Source: Mycetocola zhujimingii (lineage in GTDB: Bacteria; Actinomycetota; Actinomycetes; Actinomycetales; Microbacteriaceae). From it: a DNA stretch of 64,000 nucleotides. A program made the position numbers and the translations under genes. Positions 52,675-62,357 of this stretch are shown here, one piece after another; the first letter of the stretch is position 1, and each line of letters opens with the position of its first letter. Location: assembly GCF_003065425.1 (NCBI RefSeq), contig NZ_CP026949.1, positions 2,108,001 to 2,172,000 of the forward strand, given 5' to 3'. Below the pieces are notes generated by a model, which saw only the letters and a program-made list of their open reading frames with translations, searched no databases and was not told the DNA's origin.

Positions 52675-54101
52675 CGGCGGGAGCGTCCGGTTCGCGCGAC
52701 CACGGTGCGGACCAGCAGATCGCGCAGGTCGGTGAACGGTGGGTAGATGAGCCTGAGGGTGTCCGGCTTCAACGGCTTCGAGAGCACGGCCTTCTGGTGG
52801 CTGAATGTGTCGATCGAGTACTTGCCGTGGTAGCGCCCGCTGCCACTCGGGCCGACACCACCGAACGGAAGCCGCGGAACGAGCAGGTGCGCGGCGGGGA
52901 TGTTCAGACCGACAGCACCAGAGGAGGTCTCCCTGAGGAACCTGCGTTCCACAGCCTTGCGCCCGGTGAAGACGTACAGTGCGAGCGGTTTGTCGCGCCC
53001 GTTGATGAAGGAGATCGCCTCGCTGACCCCGGAGACATGGACGATCGGGAGGATCGGGCCGAAAATCTCGTCGGTCATCAGCGCATCATCCGCCGTGACA
53101 CCGTCGACAACCGTTGGCGCTATGTACCGCGACTGAGTGTCCATGTCACCACCGATGGCGATCGGACGGTCCGCGATCAAAGCGGCGAGGCGCTCGAAGT
53201 GGCGGCCGTTGATAATTCGGCCGAGGTCGACGCTCTCCTCGGGCCGTGCGCCATAGAACTCGGTGATCGCGTTCTTCAGGTGGGGCAGAAGCGCGGCAGC
53301 CGTTGCCTTCGTTGCCAGCAGATAGTCGGGCGCGACGCAGGTCTGGCCGGCGTTGAGCATCTTGCCGTAGACGATCCGTCGCGCCGCTCCGGCAAGGTCT
53401 GCGTCGTCGTCGACGAACACCGGCGATTTACCGCCGAGTTCGAGGGTGACCGGTGTGAGGTGCTCTGCGGCGGCGCGCGCCACGATGCGCCCGACCTGCC
53501 CGTTTCCGGTGTAGAAGATGTGGTCGAACTTCTCCCTGAGCAGTTCGGTGGTCTCGTCCACCCCGCCCTGAACGACCCGGACAGCGGACGGATCGACATA
53601 CTGCGGAAGAAGTTCAGCCAGCAGCGCCGACGTCGCCGGAGCGAGTTCGCTCGGCTTCACGAGTACGGCGTTGCCAGCGGCGAGTGCGCCGATCAGCGGC
53701 ACGAGTGTGAGCTGTACGGGATAGTTCCATGGTCCGATGACGAGAACGACGCCGAGGGGCTCCCGAATCACCTTCGCGAACGCCGGGGCGACACTCACCG
53801 GAACGGTCACCCGTGATGGCCGAAGCCATGACCGCAGGTGACGGAGGGTGTAATCGATCTCACCGATCACGAGCCCGAGCTCGGCCAGCTGGGCCTCGGT
53901 CGGGTTCTTGGCCAGGTCGGTGCCGAGTGCGTCCTCGAGCTCTGTCCCCCGCTCGACGAGCATGCGGCGAAGCGCGCGGAGTTGCCGCACGCGCCAGGCC
54001 AGCGGCTTCGTTGCGCCGCTGTCGAAGGTTCGGCGGAGATCGCCGACGGTCGTCTGGATCCCTGTGCGGTCAACGGATGCAGTGGCTTCGGTCAGCGTCA
54101 C
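52671..54101 (-). CDS. Class 3-type aldehyde dehydrogenase
   Basis: A 476-residue NAD(P)-dependent aldehyde dehydrogenase. Catalytic C255 is in AGQTCVAPDY and E221 in LELGGKSP; the cofactor loop reads FYTGNGQVG (about 197-205), typical of ALDH3 and fatty/coniferyl aldehyde types. GPWNYPVQLTLVPL near 123 is also family-typical. It oxidises aldehydes to acids. Its GTG start overlaps the SDR gene stop and its stop overlaps mazG start, so SDR-ALDH-mazG are one coupled run. An alcohol-to-acid route with the SDR is plausible. Confidence 0.93.
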   Translation of the reverse strand: MTLTEATASVDRTGIQTTVGDLRRTFDSGATKPLAWRVRQLRALRRMLVERGTELEDALGTDLAKNPTEAQLAELGLVIGEIDYTLRHLRSWLRPSRVTVPVSVAPAFAKVIREPLGVVLVIGPWNYPVQLTLVPLIGALAAGNAVLVKPSELAPATSALLAELLPQYVDPSAVRVVQGGVDETTELLREKFDHIFYTGNGQVGRIVARAAAEHLTPVTLELGGKSPVFVDDDADLAGAARRIVYGKMLNAGQTCVAPDYLLATKATAAALLPHLKNAITEFYGARPEESVDLGRIINGRHFERLAALIADRPIAIGGDMDTQSRYIAPTVVDGVTADDALMTDEIFGPILPIVHVSGVSEAISFINGRDKPLALYVFTGRKAVERRFLRETSSGAVGLNIPAAHLLVPRLPFGGVGPSGSGRYHGKYSIDTFSHQKAVLSKPLKPDTLRLIYPPFTDLRDLLVRTVVARTGRSRR

Positions 54102-54973
54102 GCCCTCGGCTCCTTCGCTGTCGTGGTGGCGGTCGCCGCAGTCGCGGCGTGACCGGTGAATGCGTCCATGCTCGAGTACACGTGGAATACCCGGTCGGCG
54201 ACCTGGTCCCAGACCACGGTCGGAAGCACTCCCTTGAGGCCGCGCGCGAGCGATACCGTCCACGGCGTCAGCCGGAACGGCTTGCCGGAGAGCATCGCCT
54301 GCCAGGCACGGGAGACCGCGACGTCCGGCAGCAGGACCGGCGTCATCAGGGGGCCGCGCGCTCCCTCGAACATGCCGGTCGCCACGTAGGACGGGCAGAA
54401 GGTCGTGATCTTGACGTGGCGGTTTCCGGAGCGCTCGAGTTCGAGACGCACGGAGTCGCTCCAGCCGATCAGCGCCCACTTCGAGGCCGCGTACACGCTC
54501 ATCCGCGGATTGGACAGTGTTCCCGCAGCGGATGCGACGTTGAGAATGCGCTTCTCACGCGTGGTCTCGGTGATCATCGCCGGGAGGAACTCCCGCGCAA
54601 CGTGCATCGGGGCGAGCGCGTTGATGCGCATCGTCGCTTCCGTGTCACGTTCAGGGTCGGTGTTCCAGAAATAGTCGTTTCCCCGCACGATTCCGGCGTT
54701 GTTGATCAGCACGTCAGGAACCCGGCCTGCCCCCAGTTCGTGACGGGCGGCATCCCGGACATCGTCGAGCTTCGAGACGTCGACCACCCTGGTGTGCACG
54801 AGCGTGCCGTAGCCGGAAAGCTCGCTCGCGGTCGTGTCGAGAGCGAGCGCATCGATGTCCCAGAGGGTGACCGATCCGGCACCCTCACGGATGGCTCGCT
54901 CCGCGTACAGCCTGCCCATTCCCGACGCACCGCCGGTGACCAGGACTCTCGCGTTCGCGACTGAAAATGCCAT
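54098..54973 (-). CDS. Short-chain dehydrogenase/reductase
   Basis: A 291-residue SDR. Cofactor motif TGGASGMG is at 13-20, NNAG at 91-94, and the catalytic S148, Y161 and K165 (VYAASKWAL) are intact. A C-terminal extension (about 200-291) with an amphipathic LxxGLKGVLPTVVWDQVADRV stretch suggests membrane association, as in lipid/retinol-type SDRs. GGAGG precedes the ATG. It is upstream of, and coupled to, the aldehyde dehydrogenase, suggesting consecutive oxidation of the same alcohol. Confidence 0.92.
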   Translation of the reverse strand: MAFSVANARVLVTGGASGMGRLYAERAIREGAGSVTLWDIDALALDTTASELSGYGTLVHTRVVDVSKLDDVRDAARHELGAGRVPDVLINNAGIVRGNDYFWNTDPERDTEATMRINALAPMHVAREFLPAMITETTREKRILNVASAAGTLSNPRMSVYAASKWALIGWSDSVRLELERSGNRHVKITTFCPSYVATGMFEGARGPLMTPVLLPDVAVSRAWQAMLSGKPFRLTPWTVSLARGLKGVLPTVVWDQVADRVFHVYSSMDAFTGHAATAATATTTAKEPRA

Positions 54974-55084
54974 GTAGAACCTCCGTTGGCTACTCAAAGC
55001 CAGACTACAGATCGAAGCCGGACTACTGATCGATGCGGGCTACTGATCGATGCCTGGCATCGCTGGTTTTCTGACCGAGGCGGA

Positions 55085-58000
55085 TCAGGCTGTCGCCGCG
55101 GCATCCTGTGTCACCGCGGAATCCTTCGGTGCATCGGCAACGGGGAAGAGCGCGTCGAGGAACTGCGTGACCCACGCGATCAGGTCGGCGTCGCCGAGCT
55201 TCTCGCCGTGCTTGTCTGGCATCGGCACGATCAGGGCATTGGCCTGGGCAAGGTACTTGCCGCCCGGGTACATCCGCCTGAGACGCGCCTGCAGCGAATC
55301 GGGCAGGTTCGCCGGCGCCGCCCGAAGGTTCGATCCCATCGCGACGAGCTCACTGAGTCCGGCGCGCTGGGCACGCTGGCGCAGCCGCGACACGGCGATG
55401 AGGTTTTGTACCTGCGCCGGCGGTTCGCCGTACCGGTCGGTCAGTTCGTCGATGACGAGGGCGATCTGGTCGTCCCCCGCGGCGGGCGCGCTCGCGGCTG
55501 ACAGCTTCTGGTATGCCTCGAGCCGTAACCGCTCGCTGTCGACGTAGTCCTCGGGAATGTGGGCGTCAACGGGCAGCTCGAGCCGAAGCTCGGTTTGCCC
55601 TTCGGCGACGTCGCCGCGGAACTCGCTCACGGCCTCCCCGATCATCCGGAGATACAGGTCGAACCCGACGCCCGCGATGTGCCCCGCCTGCTCGCCGCCG
55701 AGCAGGTTGCCCGCTCCGCGAATCTCGAGGTCTTTCATGGCGACCTGGATTCCGCTGCCGAGTTCGTTGTTCGCAGCGATGGTCGAGAGGCGGTCGAGAG
55801 CGGTTTCCGACAGCGGCTTGTTCTCGTCATAGAGGAAGTAGGCATATGCACGCTCTCGCCCACGACCGACCCGGCCACGAAGCTGGTGCAGCTGGCTGAG
55901 TCCGTACTTGTCGGCACGGTCGATGATGATGGTGTTGGCGTTCTGGATGTCGAGGCCGGTCTCGATGATGGTCGTGCAGACGAGCACATCGAACTTGCGC
56001 TCCCAGAAGTCGACGACGACACGCTCGAGCGTTGCCTCTGACAACTGGCCGTGAGCGACGGCGATGCGGGCTTCCGGCACGATCTCGGCGAGTTGAGCCG
56101 CGATCCGGTTGATGCTCGATACCCGGTTGTGCACGAAGAAGACCTGGCCTTCCCGCAGCAGCTCCCGGCGGATGGCGGCCCCGACCTGCTTGTCGCTGTA
56201 CGGACCGACAAAGCTGAGAATCGGATGCCGTTCCTCCGGCGGCGTCGCGAGCGTCGACATTTCGCGGATGCCGGTGACCGCCATTTCGAGGGTGCGTGGA
56301 ATCGGGGTCGCGCTCATCGCGAGGATGTCGACGTTCTTCTTGAGCTTCTTGAGGGCGTCTTTGTGCTCGACTCCGAACCGCTGCTCCTCATCGATGATGA
56401 CGAGGCCAAGATCTTTGAACTTCATGCCCTCGCTGAGCAACCGGTGGGTGCCAATGACGACGTCGACGGTTCCACGCTCAAGACCATCGCGGGTTTCCTT
56501 GGCTTCCTTGGCCGTCTGGAACCGGCTGAGCGCCCGCAGGTGTACGGGGAACCCGGCGAATCGCTCGGAGAACGTCTCGAAGTGCTGCTTGACGAGCAGG
56601 GTCGTCGGCACGAGCATCGCAACCTGCTTGCCGTCCTGGACCGCCTTGAACGCCGCGCGAATCGCAACCTCGGTCTTTCCGAAGCCGACGTCGCCCGACA
56701 GCAACCGGTCCATCGGGATGGGCCGTTCCATGTCGGCCTTGACCTCGTCGATGGTGGTCAGCTGATCGGGGGTCTCCGCGAACGGGAACGCCTCCTCGAG
56801 TTCGCGCTGCCACGGGGTGTCCGGGCTGAACGCGAATCCCTTCGAGGCCATGCGCGCCGAGTAGAGCTTGACGAGGTCGACGGCGATGTCGCGGACCGCC
56901 TTGCGGGCACGTCCCTTCGCCTGGGACCAGTCGCTTCCGCCCATCTTCGAGAGCTGAGGCGCCTCACCGCCGACGTATCGGCTCAGCAGGTCGAGCTGGT
57001 CCGTAGGAACGAGCAGTTTGTCGCCGGGGTATCCGCGCTTGGACGGCGCGTACTCGATGGTCAGGTATTCGCGGCGGGTCTTCGTCGCGTTGCGCCCGCC
57101 ACTTGACACCTCACGCTGGGTGAGTTCGACGAACTTGCCGATGCCGTGGGTCTGGTGGACGACGTAGTCCCCCGCTTTGAGCTGGAGGGGGTCGACCACG
57201 TTCTTGCGTCTGGACGCGAGCTTCTTGACCTGGCGCGAGTCGTAGCCGATGGTGCGGCCGTAGAACTCGTTCTCGCCGAGCAGAGCGAGCTTGGTCTCGG
57301 GAAGCTCGAAGCCGGACTCGGTCGTCGCCTGCAGGAGATAGGCAACCCCGGGTTCGGGCGACTCGGGGAACTCGTCCACCCGGCGTGCGGCGACCTCGTG
57401 CTCGGCGAGCACATCGACGGCGCGCTCGACCAACCCGACTCCCCGCGCCGTGATGGCGACGGTCCAGCCATCGCGCAGCCGCTCGGCCACGTGGGCGATT
57501 GCGCCGTCCACGTTTCCGGAGAAGTTGGGGACGGGCTCGGCGTCGAGCCGAACGGTGAGCAGTTCGTCCATCTCGCGCTCTTCGGGCAGCACATCGCCAG
57601 GGCCCTGCTGGAACGTGCTGAACGTCCACCAGGGGTGGTCGGATGCCGGCTCGCCTGGCCTCGTGAACTTCGTCGCGTCCCTGAGGTCGCCGAGGGTAAT
57701 GAACTCACCGCTCTCGAGGTCGATGGGCGCCTGTGCTCCCGCGGTTGCGGCGCTCCACGCGGCGGCGAGGAACTCCCGGTTGGTCTCGGCCAGGCTGATC
57801 GCACGGGTTGCGACGCGTTCGGGCGAGATCACCGCGACGGCGGTGCCTGCGGGGAAATAGTGGCTGACGGGAACGAGCCTGTCGAGAAGGGCGGGTGCCA
57901 GCGACTCCATCCCTTCGACCGGGATGCCATTCGCGATCTTCTCGAGCATCCCTGACATGCTCGGGAACTCGTGCTGCATCTCCCTGGCGCGCTGGCGAAC

Positions 58001-58723
58001 GCCATCGGAGAGAAGCAGTTCGCGGCTCGGTGGCAGCTCGATGTTCGTGATGACGTCCGGAGTCGACCGCTGGTCAGCGACCGAGAATTCTCGGATCTGC
58101 TCGACTTCGTCGCCGAAGAACTCCACCCGGTACGGGTGCTGCGCTGTCGCGGGGAACACGTCGAGGATGCCACCGCGCACCGCGAATTCACCCCGGCGGG
58201 AGACCATGTCGACCCTGACGTATGCGAGATCGACCAGCTGAACAGCGAGAGCGGCCAGATCGTGACCGCGCGAACCCGCGGTCAGCTCGATCGGTGCGAT
58301 GTCTGTGAGGTTGTCGGCGACGGGCTGCAGAGCCGCCCGGACCGACGCGACGACGATGAGTGGGGTGTCCCCCCGCCACAGCTTCATGGTGCGCAACGCA
58401 GCGAGTCGTTTACCGACGATCTCGGCGCTGGGGCTCAAGCGCTCGTGCGGGAGCGTCTCCCACGCCGGAAAGTCGACGATCGTGGCATCCGGAACCACAT
58501 CGCCGATGGCCGCCCGGAGCAACTCCGAGTCACGACCGGTGGGGGTGACGACAAACAGGGAGGCAGGTCGCTCGGACTTTCGCCTCGCGTCGATGAGGCC
58601 GGCGAGCAGAGGCGCGCGTAACCCGTCGGTGACCGAGAAATCGGCGTCACGGGTCGCGTAGGAAAATGCGTTGTCAAAAGTGGAGGCGCGCGAAAGCGCT
58701 GCGATTAAGCCCGAGAGGATCAC
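55085..58723 (-). CDS. mfd: Transcription-repair coupling factor Mfd
   Basis: A 1,212-residue Mfd, which removes RNA polymerase stalled at lesions and recruits UvrA. Domains in order: UvrB-like N-terminal region (about 1-480), the RNA polymerase-interacting CarD-like domain around residue 520 (GDYVVHQTHGIGKF), the SF2 helicase with Walker A SGDVGFGKTE near 675 and DEEQRFG near 775, and the C-terminal TRCF domain near 1040-1190. Length agrees with Actinobacteria. It lies between the SDR operon and pth on the same strand. Confidence 0.97.
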   Translation of the reverse strand: MILSGLIAALSRASTFDNAFSYATRDADFSVTDGLRAPLLAGLIDARRKSERPASLFVVTPTGRDSELLRAAIGDVVPDATIVDFPAWETLPHERLSPSAEIVGKRLAALRTMKLWRGDTPLIVVASVRAALQPVADNLTDIAPIELTAGSRGHDLAALAVQLVDLAYVRVDMVSRRGEFAVRGGILDVFPATAQHPYRVEFFGDEVEQIREFSVADQRSTPDVITNIELPPSRELLLSDGVRQRAREMQHEFPSMSGMLEKIANGIPVEGMESLAPALLDRLVPVSHYFPAGTAVAVISPERVATRAISLAETNREFLAAAWSAATAGAQAPIDLESGEFITLGDLRDATKFTRPGEPASDHPWWTFSTFQQGPGDVLPEEREMDELLTVRLDAEPVPNFSGNVDGAIAHVAERLRDGWTVAITARGVGLVERAVDVLAEHEVAARRVDEFPESPEPGVAYLLQATTESGFELPETKLALLGENEFYGRTIGYDSRQVKKLASRRKNVVDPLQLKAGDYVVHQTHGIGKFVELTQREVSSGGRNATKTRREYLTIEYAPSKRGYPGDKLLVPTDQLDLLSRYVGGEAPQLSKMGGSDWSQAKGRARKAVRDIAVDLVKLYSARMASKGFAFSPDTPWQRELEEAFPFAETPDQLTTIDEVKADMERPIPMDRLLSGDVGFGKTEVAIRAAFKAVQDGKQVAMLVPTTLLVKQHFETFSERFAGFPVHLRALSRFQTAKEAKETRDGLERGTVDVVIGTHRLLSEGMKFKDLGLVIIDEEQRFGVEHKDALKKLKKNVDILAMSATPIPRTLEMAVTGIREMSTLATPPEERHPILSFVGPYSDKQVGAAIRRELLREGQVFFVHNRVSSINRIAAQLAEIVPEARIAVAHGQLSEATLERVVVDFWERKFDVLVCTTIIETGLDIQNANTIIIDRADKYGLSQLHQLRGRVGRGRERAYAYFLYDENKPLSETALDRLSTIAANNELGSGIQVAMKDLEIRGAGNLLGGEQAGHIAGVGFDLYLRMIGEAVSEFRGDVAEGQTELRLELPVDAHIPEDYVDSERLRLEAYQKLSAASAPAAGDDQIALVIDELTDRYGEPPAQVQNLIAVSRLRQRAQRAGLSELVAMGSNLRAAPANLPDSLQARLRRMYPGGKYLAQANALIVPMPDKHGEKLGDADLIAWVTQFLDALFPVADAPKDSAVTQDAAATA

Positions 58724-58773
58724 CGGTCCAGTCTACGCGCGCTCACTGACAGCGCGCCGAGCGGTGGGGCGCC

Positions 58774-59358
58774 TCAGGCCGGTGAGTGCACCTTCAGCTG
58801 GGCTGCGGCGAGGCCGTCCGTGGCGATGAGTTCGACGGCGTCTGCGGCGTCGGACAGGAGATTGGGCAGCGCAGCGCGTTCAGTCGGCCCGAAATCCTTG
58901 AGCACGAAGTCCGCAGGGTCCTGGCGGCCCGGTGGCCGCCCGATGCCAACCCGAACACGGATGAAGTCGGGGGTGCCTGCGGCCTTGGCGATGTCGCGGA
59001 GACCGTTGTGACCGCCGTGCCCGCCGCCGGACTTGAGCTTGAGGGCGTCAAACGGGATGTCGAGTTCGTCGTGGACGACGATGAGCCTCGACGGGTCGAG
59101 GGAATAGAACTTGAGGAGAGCGGCGACAGGGCCGCCGGAGAGGTTCATGTAGCTGTTGGGCTTGGCGAGGATGAGCTTCGGCCCGCCAGGGGCGAGGAAA
59201 CCTTCGGCGACGACCGCCGGCGTCTTGTGCCTGGTGAAGTTCGCGCCGATCCTCCTGGCCAATTCGTCGACGACCATCTGTCCGACGTTGTGGCGGTTGC
59301 CGGCGTAGGCCGGGCCTGGGTTGCCGAGTCCGACGACCAGCCAGGTGTTCTCAGCCAC
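58774..59358 (-). CDS. pth: Peptidyl-tRNA hydrolase
   Basis: A 194-residue peptidyl-tRNA hydrolase, which recycles peptidyl-tRNA lost from ribosomes. The opening WLVVGLGNPGPAYAGNRHNVGQMVVD holds the catalytic H23 in NRHNVG, and KPNSYMNLSGGPV, VVHDELDIPF and SGGGHGGHNGLRDI follow. The GTG at 59358 was chosen since AAGGAG lies 7 bases before it; longer frames would include a low-conservation Lys/Arg leader. rplY is the next gene upstream on the same strand, the usual actinobacterial pairing. Confidence 0.96.
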   Translation of the reverse strand: MAENTWLVVGLGNPGPAYAGNRHNVGQMVVDELARRIGANFTRHKTPAVVAEGFLAPGGPKLILAKPNSYMNLSGGPVAALLKFYSLDPSRLIVVHDELDIPFDALKLKSGGGHGGHNGLRDIAKAAGTPDFIRVRVGIGRPPGRQDPADFVLKDFGPTERAALPNLLSDAADAVELIATDGLAAAQLKVHSPA

Positions 59359-59499
59359 GTTCGGCTCCTTCTTCCTGTTCCACCACATGGATGAACCCTT
59401 CCTTCGACAGCGAGCCTGTGCCCTCGTTAAGGCGACGAACCTGCCGGTCCACAATTCGAAAATCGCGCACCGGCAGGCTCGTCAGGCTATCGACCGAGA

Positions 59500-60102
59500 T
59501 TACTCGGCGGCGGACTCGCCTTCGGCTTCAGCTTCAGCGGCAGCCTCGGCCTCTTCTTCGGTCTCTTCAGGCTCTGCGATGGCGACGACGAGCAGGTCGG
59601 GGTCGCTGAGCAGGCTGGAACCGTTCGGCAGCGTGACGTCCTTCGCGAGGATCTGAGCGCCGACCTCGAGGCCCTCGATCGACACGACGAGGAACTCGGG
59701 GATGTGCGTCGCCTCAGCCTCGATCGACAGGGTGGTCGCGTCGCGGTTGATAGCGGAGCCCGGTGCAGGCTCGCCTTCGATGTGGACGGGGATGTCAACG
59801 ACAACCTTCTCGCCCTTGATGACGACGATGAGGTCGAGGTGCTCGATGATGCGGAGCACGGGGTCCTTCTGGACGTCCTTGACGAGGGCCAGGCTCTCGA
59901 CGCCGTCGATGTCGAGCTCGAGGAGCGCGTTCGACTTGCGGATGATGAGGCCGATCTGGTGCGCCGGGAGGGCCAGGTGCTTGGGCTCGGTGCCGCGACC
60001 GAACATGACGGCGGGGATCTTGCCTGAAGCGCGGAGCTTGCGGGCAGCACCCTTGCCGAACTTGGTGCGGGTTTCTGCGACTACTTTGTTGTCGTCAGCC
60101 AT
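59500..60102 (-). CDS. rplY: 50S ribosomal protein L25/general stress protein Ctc
   Basis: A 200-residue Ctc-type L25. The N-terminal L25 domain (about 5-95) binds 5S rRNA (KFGKGAARKLRASGKIPAVMFG, and the SNALLELDIDG stretch), the TL5/CTC domain follows (about 100-175) and the last 24 residues are a Glu/Ala-rich tail. Ctc is induced by stress in some bacteria. AAAGGAGAAT precedes the ATG. A leader hairpin lies upstream. Confidence 0.96.
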   Translation of the reverse strand: MADDNKVVAETRTKFGKGAARKLRASGKIPAVMFGRGTEPKHLALPAHQIGLIIRKSNALLELDIDGVESLALVKDVQKDPVLRIIEHLDLIVVIKGEKVVVDIPVHIEGEPAPGSAINRDATTLSIEAEATHIPEFLVVSIEGLEVGAQILAKDVTLPNGSSLLSDPDLLVVAIAEPEETEEEAEAAAEAEAEGESAAE

Positions 60103-60142
60103 GGTGATTCTCCTTTGGTGAGCCTTACAGCTCTTCGCTTAC

Positions 60143-60157
60143 CGGAGCTATGCTCCG
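60143..60157. other. Small hairpin in the rplY leader
   Basis: CGGAGC (60143-60148), TAT, GCTCCG (60152-60157) is a perfect 6-base-pair stem with a 3-base loop about 40 bases before the rplY start, within a 257-base gap that holds no gene I recognise. It may be a leader structure or simple mRNA end stabiliser. Confidence 0.4.
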
Positions 60158-60359
60158 TGGGTCTGGTGCGAGGACGGCGGACCGGCCTCGGTTCAACTCG
60201 AACGCATGTCAGCGTGAGGAAAAGCCAGTTCTTGGGTAAGAAAAGTAAGTGCCTTGCCCACCGCGTCGATAACGGATGCCGCAGTGCCCGTGAGCGCACA
60301 GCATCCCTCGCCGAAGTTCAGTCGCCCAGTCTACAGCATCCGTCGGGCGCCCCGCTGCG

Positions 60360-60932
60360 TCAGGCGCCGGCCACACCTTCGTCCGCCCGGGCATCCTCGC
60401 CCTCTCGAATGCCCTCTCCCGCCCGGATCCTCGCGACGGCGTCATCGACGATGGCCGCGACCGGCCGGTCGATGTCGACGACGATGCCCGGCTCGTCGCG
60501 AGCAAGCGGCTCCAGGGTCGCGAACTGCGAATCAAGCAGACTCGGCGGCATGAAATGACCGCTCCTGCCCTCGAGCCGGGAGGCGAGCACGTCGCGGCTG
60601 CCGTCAAGGTGGACAAATCTGGCGTGTGGAGCGCTCTCGAGGATCGCCTCGCGATACGCACGCCGCAGCGCGGAACACGCGATGACCATGCCACCCGCTC
60701 CGTCGGCATCCGCCAGCGTTCGGCCGACCAGCGCCAGCCAGGGCCAGCGATCTGCATCCTCGAGGGGATGCCCACCGGCCATCTTCTCGATGTTGGACCG
60801 GGGATGCAGCGCATCTCCATCGACGAACGGCACCCCGAGGGCACCGGCGATGAGTGCGCCGATCGTGCTCTTTCCCGAGCCGGACACCCCCATCACAATG
60901 ATCTGCGTGTGGGCCGTGGTCTGCTGTGACAT
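60360..60932 (-). CDS. gntK: Gluconokinase
   Basis: A 190-residue GntK that phosphorylates gluconate to 6-phosphogluconate. Walker A GVSGSGKST is at residues 15-23; the gluconate-site sequence GDALHPRSNIEKMAGGHPLEDADRWPWL near 39-67 and ACSALRRAYR near 84 are diagnostic. The last 20 residues are acidic and variable. It follows the mannonate-dehydratase-type gene by 16 bases, so they are likely co-transcribed, and gnd nearby uses its product. Confidence 0.96.
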   Translation of the reverse strand: MSQQTTAHTQIIVMGVSGSGKSTIGALIAGALGVPFVDGDALHPRSNIEKMAGGHPLEDADRWPWLALVGRTLADADGAGGMVIACSALRRAYREAILESAPHARFVHLDGSRDVLASRLEGRSGHFMPPSLLDSQFATLEPLARDEPGIVVDIDRPVAAIVDDAVARIRAGEGIREGEDARADEGVAGA

Positions 60933-60948
60933 TTGCCGAATCTACCGT

Positions 60949-62187
60949 CTACCAGTCGTGAACTGTACCGTCGGCGAGCCGGTTGTACGGCAGGTACGCG
61001 GTTTCGTACGGATATTTGCCCGCCTCATCGACGTTGAGTTCGACCCCGATGCCCGGTTTGTTGCCCGGGTGCAGCATGCCGTCGTTCCAGGTGAACGACT
61101 GCTCGAAGACACTGTTGGTCTTCTCACCGTGCTGCATGTACTCCTGGATCCCGAAGTTGTGGATCGACAGGCCCAGGTGCATCGCAGCGGCCATCCCCAC
61201 CGGTGAGATGTCGGTCGGCCCGTGCATCCCCGACTTGATCTGGTACTGCGCCGCGTAGTCGAGCACTTTCCTGAGGTGCGAGATTCCACCGGTGTGAGTG
61301 ACAGCGCTCCGCACGTAGTCGATGAACTGTTCGCGGATGATCTGCTGGTAGTCCCAGACCGTGTTGAAGATCTCACCGATCGCGAGCGGCGTCGTGGTGT
61401 GCTGGCGCACGAGCCGAAGAGCCTCGGGGTTCTCGGCCGGCGTGCAGTCCTCGAGCCAGTAGAGGTCGTACGGCTCGAGCGACTTACCGAGCTTCGCGGC
61501 CTGGATGGGCGTCATGCGGTGGTGTCCGTCGTGGAGCAGCGGGATTTCAGCACCGAACTCGTTGCGCACGGCCTCGAATACGGTGGGGACGTGGCGAAGG
61601 TAGCTGCGGGTGTCCCAGTCCTCCTCGTTGGGCAGGGCGCCTCGCTGGGCAGGCTCATGGTCGTAGCGGACGCCCTTGTTCGCCTCGAAGGTCGCGTTCG
61701 ACGCGATGCCGTAGATCGACTTCAGGCCCGGAACGCCGGTCTGGATCCTGATTGATTTGTAGCCCTGCTCCTGGTGCTCGCGCACGCTGTCGAAGAGTTC
61801 GGGGAGGGTCTTGCCCGAAGCGTGCCCGTATGCCATCAGTCCTGTGCGCGATGCGCCGCCGAGGAGCTGGTACAGCGGCATCCCCGCAACCTTTGCCTTG
61901 ATGTCCCAGAGTGCGACATCGACGGCGGCGATGGCGGCCATGGTGACCGGGCCTCTGCGCCAGTACGCGCTGCGGTAGAGGAACTGCCACGTGTCTTCGA
62001 TGTTGTGTGCCTCGCGGCCGATGAGCAGCGGCACGACGTGCTCGGTGAGGTAGGAGACGACGGCGAGTTCGCGGCCATTGAGCGTGGCGTCGCCCAGGCC
62101 GGTGACGCCGTCCTCTGTCGTGAGCTTGAGCGTGACGAAGTTGCGGTCAGGACTTGTGACGATGACGTCGGCTTTTTCGATCTTCAT
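60949..62187 (-). CDS. Mannonate dehydratase-type enolase superfamily enzyme (ManD/RspA)
   Basis: A 412-residue enolase superfamily enzyme. It carries the ManD-type GVPG loop ([14 protein letters not shown] near 146-160), the metal ligands in [37 protein letters not shown], and LAIGEIFN and [13 protein letters not shown]-mannonate dehydratases of this clade convert D-mannonate to 2-keto-3-deoxygluconate; some members act on D-gluconate or are inactive starvation-sensing RspA homologues. The ATG at 62187 follows GAAGGA. Its neighbours gntK and gnd suggest sugar-acid use. Confidence 0.9.
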   Translation of the reverse strand: MKIEKADVIVTSPDRNFVTLKLTTEDGVTGLGDATLNGRELAVVSYLTEHVVPLLIGREAHNIEDTWQFLYRSAYWRRGPVTMAAIAAVDVALWDIKAKVAGMPLYQLLGGASRTGLMAYGHASGKTLPELFDSVREHQEQGYKSIRIQTGVPGLKSIYGIASNATFEANKGVRYDHEPAQRGALPNEEDWDTRSYLRHVPTVFEAVRNEFGAEIPLLHDGHHRMTPIQAAKLGKSLEPYDLYWLEDCTPAENPEALRLVRQHTTTPLAIGEIFNTVWDYQQIIREQFIDYVRSAVTHTGGISHLRKVLDYAAQYQIKSGMHGPTDISPVGMAAAMHLGLSIHNFGIQEYMQHGEKTNSVFEQSFTWNDGMLHPGNKPGIGVELNVDEAGKYPYETAYLPYNRLADGTVHDW

Positions 62188-62357
62188 TGATTTCCTTCGG
62201 ACGGCGACGGCGAATGGGTCATGACGAGCGTATGGGGATCGATTCGCGAGGGACAGCATTTGCTAGCGTTGAGCGGTAGAGGCACCGCGCTGCAGCTCAC
62301 GAGTTTCTTCCGGCGACCCGGTTTTTTCACACTGCACGACAACCAGAGGAGAGCCCC

